A DNA stretch of 11,601 nucleotides from 2-12-FULL-41-17 sp964562855. GTDB taxonomy: Bacteria; Patescibacteriota; Microgenomatia; Curtissbacterales; GWA2-41-24. The notes beneath the pieces were generated by a model. That model did not search any database, was not told where the DNA came from, and worked only from the letters and a program-made list of their open reading frames with translations. Positions within the stretch are counted from its first letter, which is position 1. Every line of letters starts with the position of its first letter. Positions 5,266 through 11,343 of this stretch are shown piece after piece. The stretch spans positions 1 through 11,601 of the forward strand of contig CAZLVB010000023.1 of NCBI GenBank assembly GCA_964562855.1, given 5' to 3'. A program made the position numbers and the translations under genes.

Positions 5266-5712
5266 ATGAAAAGTTTAGCTCAAAGCGATCTCTGGCGATT
5301 TGATCAAGTGGTCAAATCAAAGCCGACAATTTCCAATGGAAACTCACGCGTTCTTGGCAGATTTCGTCAAATCTTTCCCTTAACCTTGTTTCCCGACCAG
5401 CTAATAGTTGAGGAACTGCGCATTGTTTGGGTAAGAAGAAACGGCCCATGGGCAAATGAGGTTATTTCGATTATGGCAACCGACATTGCTTGTGTTAATG
5501 CCGCATCTGGCCCATTTATTGGTCACGTGCATATCAAAAGCCTGACTGGTGGCCCGGAAATTTCGGTTGATAACCTGACAAGACAAAACGTCTATAAGAT
5601 TCGCTCTCTTGTGGAAGGAATCGCTTTGGCTTCCAGGGAAGGTCTCCAAATCGAAACTGACGACTTGGAAACTGAACGTCAAAATCTTTACGAAGCGGGC
5701 TCAATCCGCTAG
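5266..5712 (+). CDS. small cytoplasmic protein, bacterial-PH-like fold (tentative)
   Basis: The 148-residue protein has no signal or membrane segment. Residues about 35-120 read as alternating strands and one C-terminal helix. The segments FPLTLFPDQLIVEELRIVW (37-55), EVISIMATDIACVNAAS (65-81) and TRQNVYKIRSLVEGIA (105-120) follow the layout of bacterial PH-like domains, which typically have a first-strand 'P-x-x-L' turn, an 'I-x-x-I-x-x-V' strand and a final helix. Partner and function are unknown. The C-terminal 25 residues are acidic and probably flexible. The ATG is fixed by a near-perfect Shine-Dalgarno. It is divergent from the first Crp/Fnr gene and probably under its control. The strong translation signal suggests an abundant product. 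No terminator is evident before the convergent transketolase gene. Confidence 0.65.
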   Translation: MKSLAQSDLWRFDQVVKSKPTISNGNSRVLGRFRQIFPLTLFPDQLIVEELRIVWVRRNGPWANEVISIMATDIACVNAASGPFIGHVHIKSLTGGPEISVDNLTRQNVYKIRSLVEGIALASREGLQIETDDLETERQNLYEAGSIR

Positions 5713-5769
5713 TAACAAGATAACAATTGTCTTTTATGAGGTGTAAGACGCTAGATATCCTTTGAAAAA

Positions 5770-7722
5770 TTACCCTGCAACTTCCAAAACTTTCTTAATA
5801 ATTTCCTTTGCCGAAATTCCCTCGTAATCCAAAAGCTCCAGCATCTTGCCGCTTCTTGGCATTTTGTAAACCGCAAGCTTGTGAACCTGCACACGGCCAT
5901 TACTTAGGGGTCCGACCCCTTTAGGGGTCCGACCCCTATTGTCAGTAAAGACGTTCAAAACAGCATCCCCTAACCCGCCTTCCGGGTAGTGATCTTCGAC
6001 GGTAATTACCAGATTATTAGTTTCACCAGCTGCTTTTCTTAAACCAACTTCGTCAATCGGCTTAATTGAATAAGCGTCAATTACACGTACGTTTATTTTC
6101 TTTTTACTAAGCTCTTCTGCCGCGGCAACTGCCTCAATTAAAGCCACTCCGCAGGCAACGATTGTCAACCGGTCATCTTTACTGGACTTCACAACCTTGC
6201 TGCCACCAACTTCAAACTTCTCGCTTTCCTTATATATAACAGGTGTTGCCGGCCGATTAGTCCTAATGTAATAAATACCCTGATTTTGTTTAGCTACCTG
6301 CACTAGTTTCCAAGTTGCCACTCCGTCTCCCGGACATAAAACTACAGAGCCGAAAACTGCCCTAAACTGGGCAAAATCCTCAAGTCCCATCTGGCTCGGT
6401 CCGTCTTCTCCAATCGACACACCGGCATGACTTCCTACAAACTTTACATTCGCTCCGCCGTAAGCCCCCATTCTTATCTGGTCAAAGGCTCTGGTAAAAA
6501 ACGTCGCAAAGGTTGAAACAAAAGGAATTCTGCCGCGCTTGGCCATACCAATTGCCGCCCCGACCATGTTTTGCTCGGCAATGAACATCTCAAAAAATCT
6601 ATCTGGAAACTTCTCTTTAAAAATCTCCGAAAAGGTTGAATTCTTAACCTCTGCATCAAGACTGACGATACGATGATCTATCTCTCCCAAAGCCGCCAGC
6701 GCTTCCCCGAAAGCTTTCCTCGTGGCAATCTCATCACCAAGTTTATAGGAGGAAATTATACTTTTGATGCCTTTGGTACCCGTGGTACTTTTGGTACCTT
6801 TTGCATTGATAGGCTTCGCAACTTTACCTCTTAATCTCAAGTCGACATCACCTAATTCCTCCACCGCTTTTTCAAATTCGTCCTGCCTCAATGCCTTACC
6901 ATGCCAGCCTTCCTTGTTTTCCAGAAACGAAACCCCCTTTCCTTTGACGGTTTTGGCAATTATCATTAACGGTTTTCTCCCTCTGTTACCCACTCTATTG
7001 AATGCTTTATCGATTTGCGCGAAATCGTGCCCGTCGATTACACTAGCTTCCCAGCCAAACGCCTCGACACGCTTTCTATAAGTGTCCGTATCCCAACCAA
7101 ACATAGTCGGACCGCTCTGTCCCAGTCTGTTGACATCGATAATTCCCACCAAATTTCCCAATTTATAATAGGAAGCAAGCTCGCAAGCTTCCCACACCGA
7201 ACCTTCAGCCGTCTCCGAATCCCCCATCAGTACATAGACAATGGGCAATTTGCCATTTATTTTCAAACTTGATTTTTTATTCTTAAATTTATTGGAGATT
7301 GGAGATTGGAAATTGGAAATTTGAGCCCGAAGCGCCAGTGCCATTCCTACCCCAATCGAAAGACCCTGGCCTAGTGAACCTGTGGCAGCCTCAGCAAATC
7401 TAAAGTTTTTAGTCGGATGGCCTTCCAGATCACTACCGAACTGACGGTATTTCTCAAGCTCCTTGGCATCAATTGCACCGGCCGCGGCATAAAGAGCGTA
7501 AATCAAAGGCGAAACATGCCCTTTGGAAAAGATTACCCTGTCGTTTATTAAACTGTCCGGATTTTTAAAGTCGAACATTAACTTATCGAAAAAAAGTGCA
7601 ACCATAACATCCGCAGCCGAAAGCGATGAGGTCGGATGCCCGCTTCCGGCGGCAGTTGTCATCTTTAAAATAAAATAGCGGACAAGTTTCGCCAGTTCCT
7701 CTAATCTTCCAAGATCGGCCAT
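5770..7722 (-). CDS. tkt: transketolase, full length, with three in-frame repeat insertions
   Basis: The 650-residue protein is a single-chain, thiamine-diphosphate-dependent transketolase, moving two-carbon units between sugar phosphates in the non-oxidative pentose phosphate pathway. The N-terminal PP domain has SGHPTSSLS (27-35), FSKGHVSP (65-72), TGSLGQGL (114-121) and the ThDP/Mg motif GDSETAEGSVWEA (167-179) ending in IDVN (195-198). The Pyr domain has the catalytic Glu383 in AEQNMVGAA (382-390), FATFFTRAFDQIR (405-417) and SHAGVSIGEDGPSQ (431-444). The C-terminal domain follows, with PRSG at 622-625. Short repeats lengthen it at three sites: residues 136-144, about 306-320 and about 594-609. 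All key residues remain, so it should be active. The start ATG at 7722 has no Shine-Dalgarno, and a weak TATTCT lies six bases ahead. It may also be transcribed from the genes upstream. Confidence 0.95.
   Translation of the reverse strand: MADLGRLEELAKLVRYFILKMTTAAGSGHPTSSLSAADVMVALFFDKLMFDFKNPDSLINDRVIFSKGHVSPLIYALYAAAGAIDAKELEKYRQFGSDLEGHPTKNFRFAEAATGSLGQGLSIGVGMALALRAQISNFQSPISNKFKNKKSSLKINGKLPIVYVLMGDSETAEGSVWEACELASYYKLGNLVGIIDVNRLGQSGPTMFGWDTDTYRKRVEAFGWEASVIDGHDFAQIDKAFNRVGNRGRKPLMIIAKTVKGKGVSFLENKEGWHGKALRQDEFEKAVEELGDVDLRLRGKVAKPINAKGTKSTTGTKGIKSIISSYKLGDEIATRKAFGEALAALGEIDHRIVSLDAEVKNSTFSEIFKEKFPDRFFEMFIAEQNMVGAAIGMAKRGRIPFVSTFATFFTRAFDQIRMGAYGGANVKFVGSHAGVSIGEDGPSQMGLEDFAQFRAVFGSVVLCPGDGVATWKLVQVAKQNQGIYYIRTNRPATPVIYKESEKFEVGGSKVVKSSKDDRLTIVACGVALIEAVAAAEELSKKKINVRVIDAYSIKPIDEVGLRKAAGETNNLVITVEDHYPEGGLGDAVLNVFTDNRGRTPKGVGPLSNGRVQVHKLAVYKMPRSGKMLELLDYEGISAKEIIKKVLEVAG
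5906..5937. repeat. two tandem palindromes inside the transketolase gene
   Basis: AGGGGTCCGACCCCT occurs at 5906-5920 and again at 5923-5937, a 17-base period. Each has 7-bp arms, AGGGGTC and GACCCCT, around one central base. They encode part of the segment RGRTPKGVGPLS in the C-terminal domain, where I expect no such loop. Similar AGGGGTC-type palindromes are, as I recall, common as dispersed REP-like elements. Confidence 0.75.
6763..6798. repeat. 9-bp tandem repeat inside the transketolase gene
   Basis: Four 9-base units run in series: TTTGATGCC, TTTGGTACC, CGTGGTACT and TTTGGTACC. Read on the coding strand they give the peptide pattern GTK-STT-GTK-GIK. The position is the linker between the PP and Pyr domains, where extra residues do least harm. 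Nine bases keep the frame. Confidence 0.75.
7292..7319. repeat. 7-bp tandem repeat inside the transketolase gene
   Basis: TTGGAGA, TTGGAGA, TTGGAAA and TTGGAAA stand head to tail. On the coding strand they yield ISNFQSPIS, followed by a Lys/Asn-rich stretch, inserted between GVGMALALRAQ and GKLPIVYVLMGD. Heptamers keep the frame only in multiples of three units or with other compensating bases. Confidence 0.75.
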
Positions 7723-7773
7723 GCCACAAGAATATCACAAGCTTATTTAAAGTTATAGAAGCCAATAGATTAG

Positions 7774-8133
7774 CTAATTTGGGTAGAGGCAATCAAGAAT
7801 GTTGCCGTCATCGTCTCTCGAATCGCTATATTCCCAATCCTTACGACAATCGTAAACGACAGTGCGATCTATTCCCAAGATCCCTTTTTCATCTACAAAT
7901 GGAAAATTCATATAAGCAAATCGGCTAGTGGGCGGATCCCCGATATTGTCTAAATCCACACCCTCATCTACTTTGCCGATTTCTGGGCTTGGTTTTGGGT
8001 TTCTGCATTTATATTCAACATAAAACTGTGGGCTCTTATCTAGGGGGTCTGACTCAGTGGGTTTATCAAAACAGACTTCCCTTATTACTCCTCGCGTCTG
8101 GTCTATAGTCCATGCGTTAATTCTTTCTCTCAT
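7774..8133 (-). CDS. hypothetical four-cysteine protein coupled to the hydrolase
   Basis: I do not recognise this 119-residue protein. It has no signal peptide or membrane segment, is rich in Asp, Pro and aromatic residues, and contains four cysteines (21, 43, 96, 115) that could form two disulfides or a metal site. Its ATG directly follows the TGA stop of the alpha/beta hydrolase gene (TGAATG) without any Shine-Dalgarno, so its translation probably depends on ribosomes that have just finished the hydrolase. That tight coupling suggests a joint function or a complex. The transketolase start lies 51 bases downstream. It could be a small partner or inhibitor of the hydrolase, but nothing in the sequence proves it. 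Confidence 0.6.
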   Translation of the reverse strand: MRERINAWTIDQTRGVIREVCFDKPTESDPLDKSPQFYVEYKCRNPKPSPEIGKVDEGVDLDNIGDPPTSRFAYMNFPFVDEKGILGIDRTVVYDCRKDWEYSDSRDDDGNILDCLYPN

Positions 8134-9039
8134 TCAGGCAACCAGCGATAATTGATGAATATTTGGGCGATTTGCCTCGGTGGGGTCAATCCCTGCAAGT
8201 TCAAATGCCGTAACTCTCAAGGAGTCGGGATGCCCGCTTAAAAATCCGTGAGAAGCCCCTTGAAGCACATACGTCTTACCCAACGGTATTCCCTTAATCA
8301 CAGGATCAGAAGAACTGACAGTCGAAGTTATTTTCAGATCCCCTGATGCTACTGCCGAAAGCAGTAGCGGAATCTTTTCGGCAATTTCGGCAACTTCGTA
8401 TTCATCCTGTGTATTAAAAGGATGCGTAATCAGATAAACTGTCTCAACTGCCTTATTAACCCATGTCGGCCAAGGGCCTCCGTCTAGAATCAAATGATCT
8501 ACACTTGCTACAAATTCATCTGGATTCTCGGCAAACGCTCCCATCCACTGGTAAACTCCCAAACTGTGTCCTTTGCCTTTGACTCTACGGCCGTTCGCTT
8601 TTGCTTCTTCGCCAGCTTTCTTTAAAAGTTTTTTTCCAACCTCTTTTGGTGAGCCGATATTGATTCCCCACGGTAGAGAAACAGGTCTGTAGCCACTGCG
8701 CCCAAAAAATTTAAAGGTGTCATGATAATGTAAAACCGTTGAAAGCAGACCGCCTTGAGTAATAACTGTTTCACCCCTTCCGTGAGGCACGCCCATGCCA
8801 TAATAGACCGGGTCGATCTGCAGTCTGGCCCACTCCCTTAAACCTTTTCTAAAATCCCCTAAAACACTTTTAACATCGTTAAAAACATCGACAGGATTAG
8901 CAAACATTAAGTCCGCCGCCATTTCATTGGTTGTGGCGACAATTTTGGGGAAGTTTGGAGTGTAGTTTGGCTGCTCTAACTTGAAAGGGCTGTGGCCGTT
9001 TATCGCAAAATTGGCGCCCGTTGGGGCTTCTTTTGGCAC
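8134..9039 (-). CDS. alpha/beta-hydrolase-fold protein with GHSLG nucleophile elbow
   Basis: The 301-residue protein contains KGKGHSLGVYQWMGAF (154-169), where GHSLG (157-161, Ser159) is the Gly-x-Ser-x-Gly nucleophile elbow of lipases, esterases and related hydrolases. A possible acid is Asp245 in SSSDPVIKG, and the likely catalytic His264 sits in QGASHGFLSGH (260-270), in the usual order Ser-Asp-His. GMGVPHGRGETVITQGG (81-97) sits near the start of the core fold, where the first strands and oxyanion-hole loop usually lie. No signal peptide is present, so it appears cytoplasmic. The substrate is unknown. It starts with GTG at 9039. An AGGA four bases before it is a weak Shine-Dalgarno, and a consensus promoter lies further up. 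It overlaps no neighbour but is joined directly to the Cys-containing gene downstream. Confidence 0.7.
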   Translation of the reverse strand: MPKEAPTGANFAINGHSPFKLEQPNYTPNFPKIVATTNEMAADLMFANPVDVFNDVKSVLGDFRKGLREWARLQIDPVYYGMGVPHGRGETVITQGGLLSTVLHYHDTFKFFGRSGYRPVSLPWGINIGSPKEVGKKLLKKAGEEAKANGRRVKGKGHSLGVYQWMGAFAENPDEFVASVDHLILDGGPWPTWVNKAVETVYLITHPFNTQDEYEVAEIAEKIPLLLSAVASGDLKITSTVSSSDPVIKGIPLGKTYVLQGASHGFLSGHPDSLRVTAFELAGIDPTEANRPNIHQLSLVA

Positions 9040-9065
9040 TTTGTCCTGTGGACAGCTCTGAATAC

Positions 9066-9095
9066 ATTCTAGGCACTACCTGAACAAGCTGTCAA
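9066..9095 (-). promoter_or_regulatory. consensus promoter of the hydrolase genes
   Basis: On the minus strand TTGACA (9095-9090) and TAGAAT (9071-9066) are 18 bases apart, the same boxes and spacing as the promoter at 350-379. The -35 box begins two bases after the stop of the upstream gene. The leader to the GTG at 9039 would be about 20 bases. Confidence 0.7.
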
Positions 9096-9097
9096 GC

Positions 9098-10150
9098 TCA
9101 GAAAGAAACTAAATCTAGGATTCTAGTAAACAGGCCTTGCTGAACATCCAAGAGCTGACCATTCTCTGCTGAAACTACCGTTTTCCTTTCTAAATCGACT
9201 GGCACCAATCCCAAAAACCTTTCACTTTTAACTCCCGTTATTAAAAACACAGGATTATCGTTAACTTGAGCCAGCTCGACACCCGCCCCGGCAGTAGTTA
9301 CACTAGGTGTACTTTCACCTGGAGCCGACGACACTAGTGGCGCTACTTCTTCGACAACTCTGGTTAAAACTCCCGCGGCAATCATATTGGCAATCGCCTG
9401 GTCCGGCAAAACCGCTACGGCTTTTTCTCCGGCAGGAGTAGTCACAAATAGTTCTCCGGTCGCTGCATCGACGGACAGTGGAAAATTTGTCCTGACCTTC
9501 CTGCCGTTTTGCACAAATCCTACGTCGCCCCCGCTCAAAATTCTTACACCATTCCGACTTAATTCATCTTCCGTCTGTGCAAGAAGTTCTAGTTCGTCTC
9601 CCTCATTAAGTTCGACTTCTTCATTATTTTCATTTTTCACCCGGGTAACCACCTGCCCGTTTTCGGTCTTGATCTCTATTCTAAGATTGTCGAATCTGAT
9701 TTTCGTTTCCTGTTTATCGTCTTCAATTCTGGTCTTAAACCTTCCTTGTTCATTACGAATTTCAACTCTAGTCTCAGTCGGTTTAGTTTCGATTCCTGTC
9801 CTCTGCTGATCAGTCTTCTGCTCGATCTTGACATTACTTGAACCGGAAGATGAAGAAGACCCCGATCCGGAGCTTCCACTGCTCGAGCCGCTTCCGCTAG
9901 AGTCAGATGATCCGGTATTGGAACTTCCAGACGAACTAATCCCTCCAGAGTCTCCTCCACCAGAATTGCTGCCGCTACGATCCTCCCCGCTATCGGAACT
10001 GGAAAGAACCTTACCAACCGCCTCTTTTTGCCTCTTTTCCTGGCTAATTGACAAGAAGGCAAAACTTCCCACGAGCATGAAAGCAATGATTAATAGAGGA
10101 AGGAAATGAACAAACCCTGCCTGCCGGCAGGCAGGTTCCTTTTTTGCCAT
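9098..10150 (-). CDS. membrane-anchored protein with Ser/Gly linker and beta-rich domain
   Basis: From the chosen ATG the protein has 350 residues. A palindromic DNA repeat encodes PACRQAG near the N-terminus. One membrane segment (about 14-36) follows, then a Ser/Gly-only linker (about 50-105), a charged strand-forming region with TRVEIRNEQGRFKTRIEDD and similar phrases (about 106-175), and a C-terminal domain (about 200-350) containing TTPAGEKAVAVLPDQAI, DNPVFLITGVKSERFLGLV and a hydrophobic ending LDLVSF. I associate this layout with exported hypothetical proteins of Patescibacteria, where it is a surface protein with a long flexible stalk. No enzyme motif is visible. An ATG four codons earlier (10162) lies in the -10 region, so the ATG at 10150 is preferred. 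The stop falls immediately before the hydrolase promoter. Confidence 0.7.
   Translation of the reverse strand: MAKKEPACRQAGFVHFLPLLIIAFMLVGSFAFLSISQEKRQKEAVGKVLSSSDSGEDRSGSNSGGGDSGGISSSGSSNTGSSDSSGSGSSSGSSGSGSSSSSGSSNVKIEQKTDQQRTGIETKPTETRVEIRNEQGRFKTRIEDDKQETKIRFDNLRIEIKTENGQVVTRVKNENNEEVELNEGDELELLAQTEDELSRNGVRILSGGDVGFVQNGRKVRTNFPLSVDAATGELFVTTPAGEKAVAVLPDQAIANMIAAGVLTRVVEEVAPLVSSAPGESTPSVTTAGAGVELAQVNDNPVFLITGVKSERFLGLVPVDLERKTVVSAENGQLLDVQQGLFTRILDLVSF
10117..10136. repeat. perfect 20-bp palindrome inside the start of a gene
   Basis: CCTGCCTGCC is followed at once by its exact reverse complement GGCAGGCAGG. It lies within codons 5-11 of the membrane-anchored protein, between the start codon and the membrane segment, and encodes PACRQAG. 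I recall the same palindrome, and peptides with this sequence, as a frequent dispersed element in Patescibacteria, in which case it is a mobile or amplified repeat tolerated in frame. Confidence 0.8.
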
Positions 10151-10158
10151 ATAACTTA

Positions 10159-10188
10159 ACATTAAAGGAATTTTCCCTTTGTTGTCAA
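10159..10188 (-). promoter_or_regulatory. promoter of the membrane-anchored protein gene
   Basis: On the minus strand a perfect TTGACA (10188-10183) precedes a poor -10 box, TAATGT (10164-10159) at 18 bases or TTAATG at 17. The ATG at 10150 is eight bases after it, so the message would be leaderless. An imperfect inverted repeat, AAAGGGAA with TTCCTTT, fills the spacer between the boxes and could be an operator. Confidence 0.5.
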
Positions 10189-10214
10189 AAAAATGATATC
10201 AATATTTTGGAGGA

Positions 10215-10397
10215 TTAGTGACTCAGAAGTTCTCGTTTCTTTCTTATCTCCTCAAATTTGGCGTCAACTATTTTTTGGCACTCACTGTCCGGGCAAACAG
10301 TTTCCTCATGAATAATAACAGAGCCCTTTTCGGTCTTCTCTTTCCATCTTCTGGAAAAAATTCTGACCTTGCCGCATCTGATACAAACTGTTTCCAT
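10215..10397 (-). CDS. small zinc-ribbon-like protein
   Basis: The 60-residue protein has two cysteine knuckles, CIRCGK (5-10) and CPDSECQ (35-41), separated by a basic, strand-forming stretch. A charged helix rich in Lys, Arg and Glu completes it. Four cysteines in this arrangement fit a structural zinc ribbon, but no nucleic-acid-binding partner can be named. The frame opens twelve codons earlier (10433), but those codons lie over the -10 box and give a hydrophobic stretch foreign to such a protein, so I start at METVCIRCG. It is on the same strand as the downstream membrane-anchored protein but has its own promoter. Confidence 0.65.
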   Translation of the reverse strand: METVCIRCGKVRIFSRRWKEKTEKGSVIIHEETVCPDSECQKIVDAKFEEIRKKRELLSH

Positions 10398-10423
10398 ATT
10401 TTTGGGAAAGAAAGCAATGCCAA

Positions 10424-10453
10424 ATAATATCATTCTAGCCTGCGTTCAGTCAA
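10424..10453 (-). promoter_or_regulatory. promoter of the zinc-ribbon gene
   Basis: On the minus strand TTGACT (10453-10448) and TATTAT (10429-10424) are 18 bases apart, each one base from consensus. The start at 10397 is 26 bases beyond the -10 box, giving a leader of about 20 bases without a Shine-Dalgarno. This placement excludes the ATG at 10433 as a start. Confidence 0.6.
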
Positions 10454-10467
10454 TTACTTTACAGCTC

Positions 10468-10476
10468 TGTTAAGAT
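10468..10476 (+). promoter_or_regulatory. extended -10 box (TGT TAAGAT)
   Basis: TG, one base, then TAAGAT forms an extended -10 element eight bases before an 18-codon ORF at 10485. The same arrangement, TGC TAAGAT, precedes the second Crp/Fnr gene 93 bases downstream. Confidence 0.4.
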
Positions 10477-10484
10477 AGAAAAAT

Positions 10485-10541
10485 ATGAAGAAAGTCCCTT
10501 TTTTGATTGTCGCCATTCTGCTTTTATTAATTGCCCCATAA
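10485..10541 (+). CDS. 18-residue hydrophobic mini-ORF, tentative
   Basis: The frame encodes MKKVPFLIVAILLLLIAP and stops. It has two lysines followed by an uninterrupted hydrophobic core, like a signal peptide or a tiny membrane peptide. Its ATG sits eight bases after an extended -10 box, in the leaderless style of this window. It ends 35 bases before the second Crp/Fnr gene. It could be a real micro-peptide, a leader affecting the regulator gene, or the remains of an exported protein gene. The last option is plausible because the frame after the stop continues for a dozen codons and then stops again over the regulator's start codon. There is no coding statistic or homology behind this call. 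Confidence 0.35.
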   Translation: MKKVPFLIVAILLLLIAP

Positions 10542-10560
10542 ATCACCATAAGAAAAATTA

Positions 10561-10569
10561 TGCTAAGAT
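10561..10569 (+). promoter_or_regulatory. extended -10 promoter of the second Crp/Fnr gene, leaderless
   Basis: TG at 10561-10562, one base, then TAAGAT (10564-10569) form an extended -10 element. The ATG at 10577 follows after seven bases. The -35 position shows no match, as is usual with an extended -10. Confidence 0.55.
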
Positions 10570-10576
10570 TTGAGCG

Positions 10577-11275
10577 ATGAATCATTCACAATATTTAAAA
10601 GATATCGACGTATTCGATCAGTTAACCAAAAAGGAATTAAGAAGTGTTCATGAAGCAAGGGTCTGTAAGAATTTGGCAAGAGGTGAAATCGTTTCTGAAC
10701 CAGGAAAATGTGATAATAAAGTCTACGTTGTCGAGCAAGGCCAAATAAGGTTGTACTATTTGGCCCAAGACGGAAGGGAACAAACTCTTGATATTCTTTC
10801 AAGTGGTGCCTTTTTTGGTGATATTGCCCTTGATTCAAGTGTCGAGGCGTACTGTGCTTTTGCTGCTGCAGAACAAGCTGGCACGATTGTTTGCATTTTA
10901 AAAAAGGATGACTTCTTTAAACTTGTGTCCAAAAGACCAAAACTGGCCTTAAAAATTATCTCCGATCTTGCCGCCAGACTATCTTATGCCCAGGAAAAAA
11001 TCTCTAAACTTACTCTTGCCGACGCAAAAGCAAGACTTATATCAGAGTTATTTAGACTTGGAAAGAACTTCGGAACAGAAGATGAAAACTCAAATCAGTT
11101 AAAAAGAAGATTTACCCATGAACAGCTGGCAAACCTTATCGGGACTACCAGGGAAACCGTCACTAAAACCATCAAAGCAATTAATGACGATTGTCCCGGA
11201 TGTATTGCCCAGGATAAAAATCATCATCTGGTAGTTAATAAACAAATGGTTCTTGAAGTAATCAAATCTTTGTGA
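10577..11275 (+). CDS. Crp/Fnr-family transcription regulator (second of two), Cys-rich
   Basis: The 232-residue protein has a cNMP-binding-type barrel (about 13-115, with VYVVEQGQIRLYYLAQDGREQT at 49-70 and FFGDIAL at 79-85). A long dimer helix (about 118-165) and a helix-turn-helix, FTHEQLANLIGTTRETVTKTI (179-199), follow. The cassette keeps Phe-Gly-Asp-Ile-Ala-Leu but lacks the Arg-Ser/Thr-Ala needed for cAMP. It has six cysteines (30, 45, 93, 106, 206, 209), including CPGC at 206-209 in the wing. This differs from Fnr's N-terminal cluster but could allow redox or metal sensing. The gene is leaderless and is followed 68 bases later by a thioredoxin-like gene, a possible target. It is clearly not a recent duplicate of the regulator at 4364-5017. 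Confidence 0.85.
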   Translation: MNHSQYLKDIDVFDQLTKKELRSVHEARVCKNLARGEIVSEPGKCDNKVYVVEQGQIRLYYLAQDGREQTLDILSSGAFFGDIALDSSVEAYCAFAAAEQAGTIVCILKKDDFFKLVSKRPKLALKIISDLAARLSYAQEKISKLTLADAKARLISELFRLGKNFGTEDENSNQLKRRFTHEQLANLIGTTRETVTKTIKAINDDCPGCIAQDKNHHLVVNKQMVLEVIKSL

Positions 11276-11324
11276 TCCCGCACACATCATTACCGTCTTT
11301 TAATTATTAGAATATACGCAAAAT

Positions 11325-11330
11325 TATAAT
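11325..11330 (+). promoter_or_regulatory. -10 box (TATAAT) of the thioredoxin-like gene
   Basis: TATAAT ends 13 bases before the ATG at 11344. No clear -35 box is seen. The leader would be about seven bases, with only CAGG as a faint Shine-Dalgarno. Confidence 0.5.
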
Positions 11331-11343
11331 CAGGTAATCACAA

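Noticed and set aside
5713..5769. Possible shared terminator between the PH-like and transketolase genes
   Set aside because: ACAATTGT is a palindrome with no room for a loop, and no stable stem with a T run follows on either strand.
7292..7319. Short tandem repeat as a CRISPR array
   Set aside because: The seven-base units have no spacers, and they are translated inside transketolase.
9387..10109. Plus-strand frames opposite the membrane-anchored protein gene, rich in Ser, Leu, Glu and Pro
   Set aside because: They are antisense readings of the Ser/Gly linker and adjacent region, with no start signals or domains.
10117..10136. Palindrome as a transcription terminator
   Set aside because: There is no T run after it in either direction that would fit, and it lies inside a coding region right after the start codon.
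4364..11275. The two Crp/Fnr genes as a recent duplication
   Set aside because: Their helix-turn-helix segments share only the family signature, and the rest, including cysteine content, differs widely.
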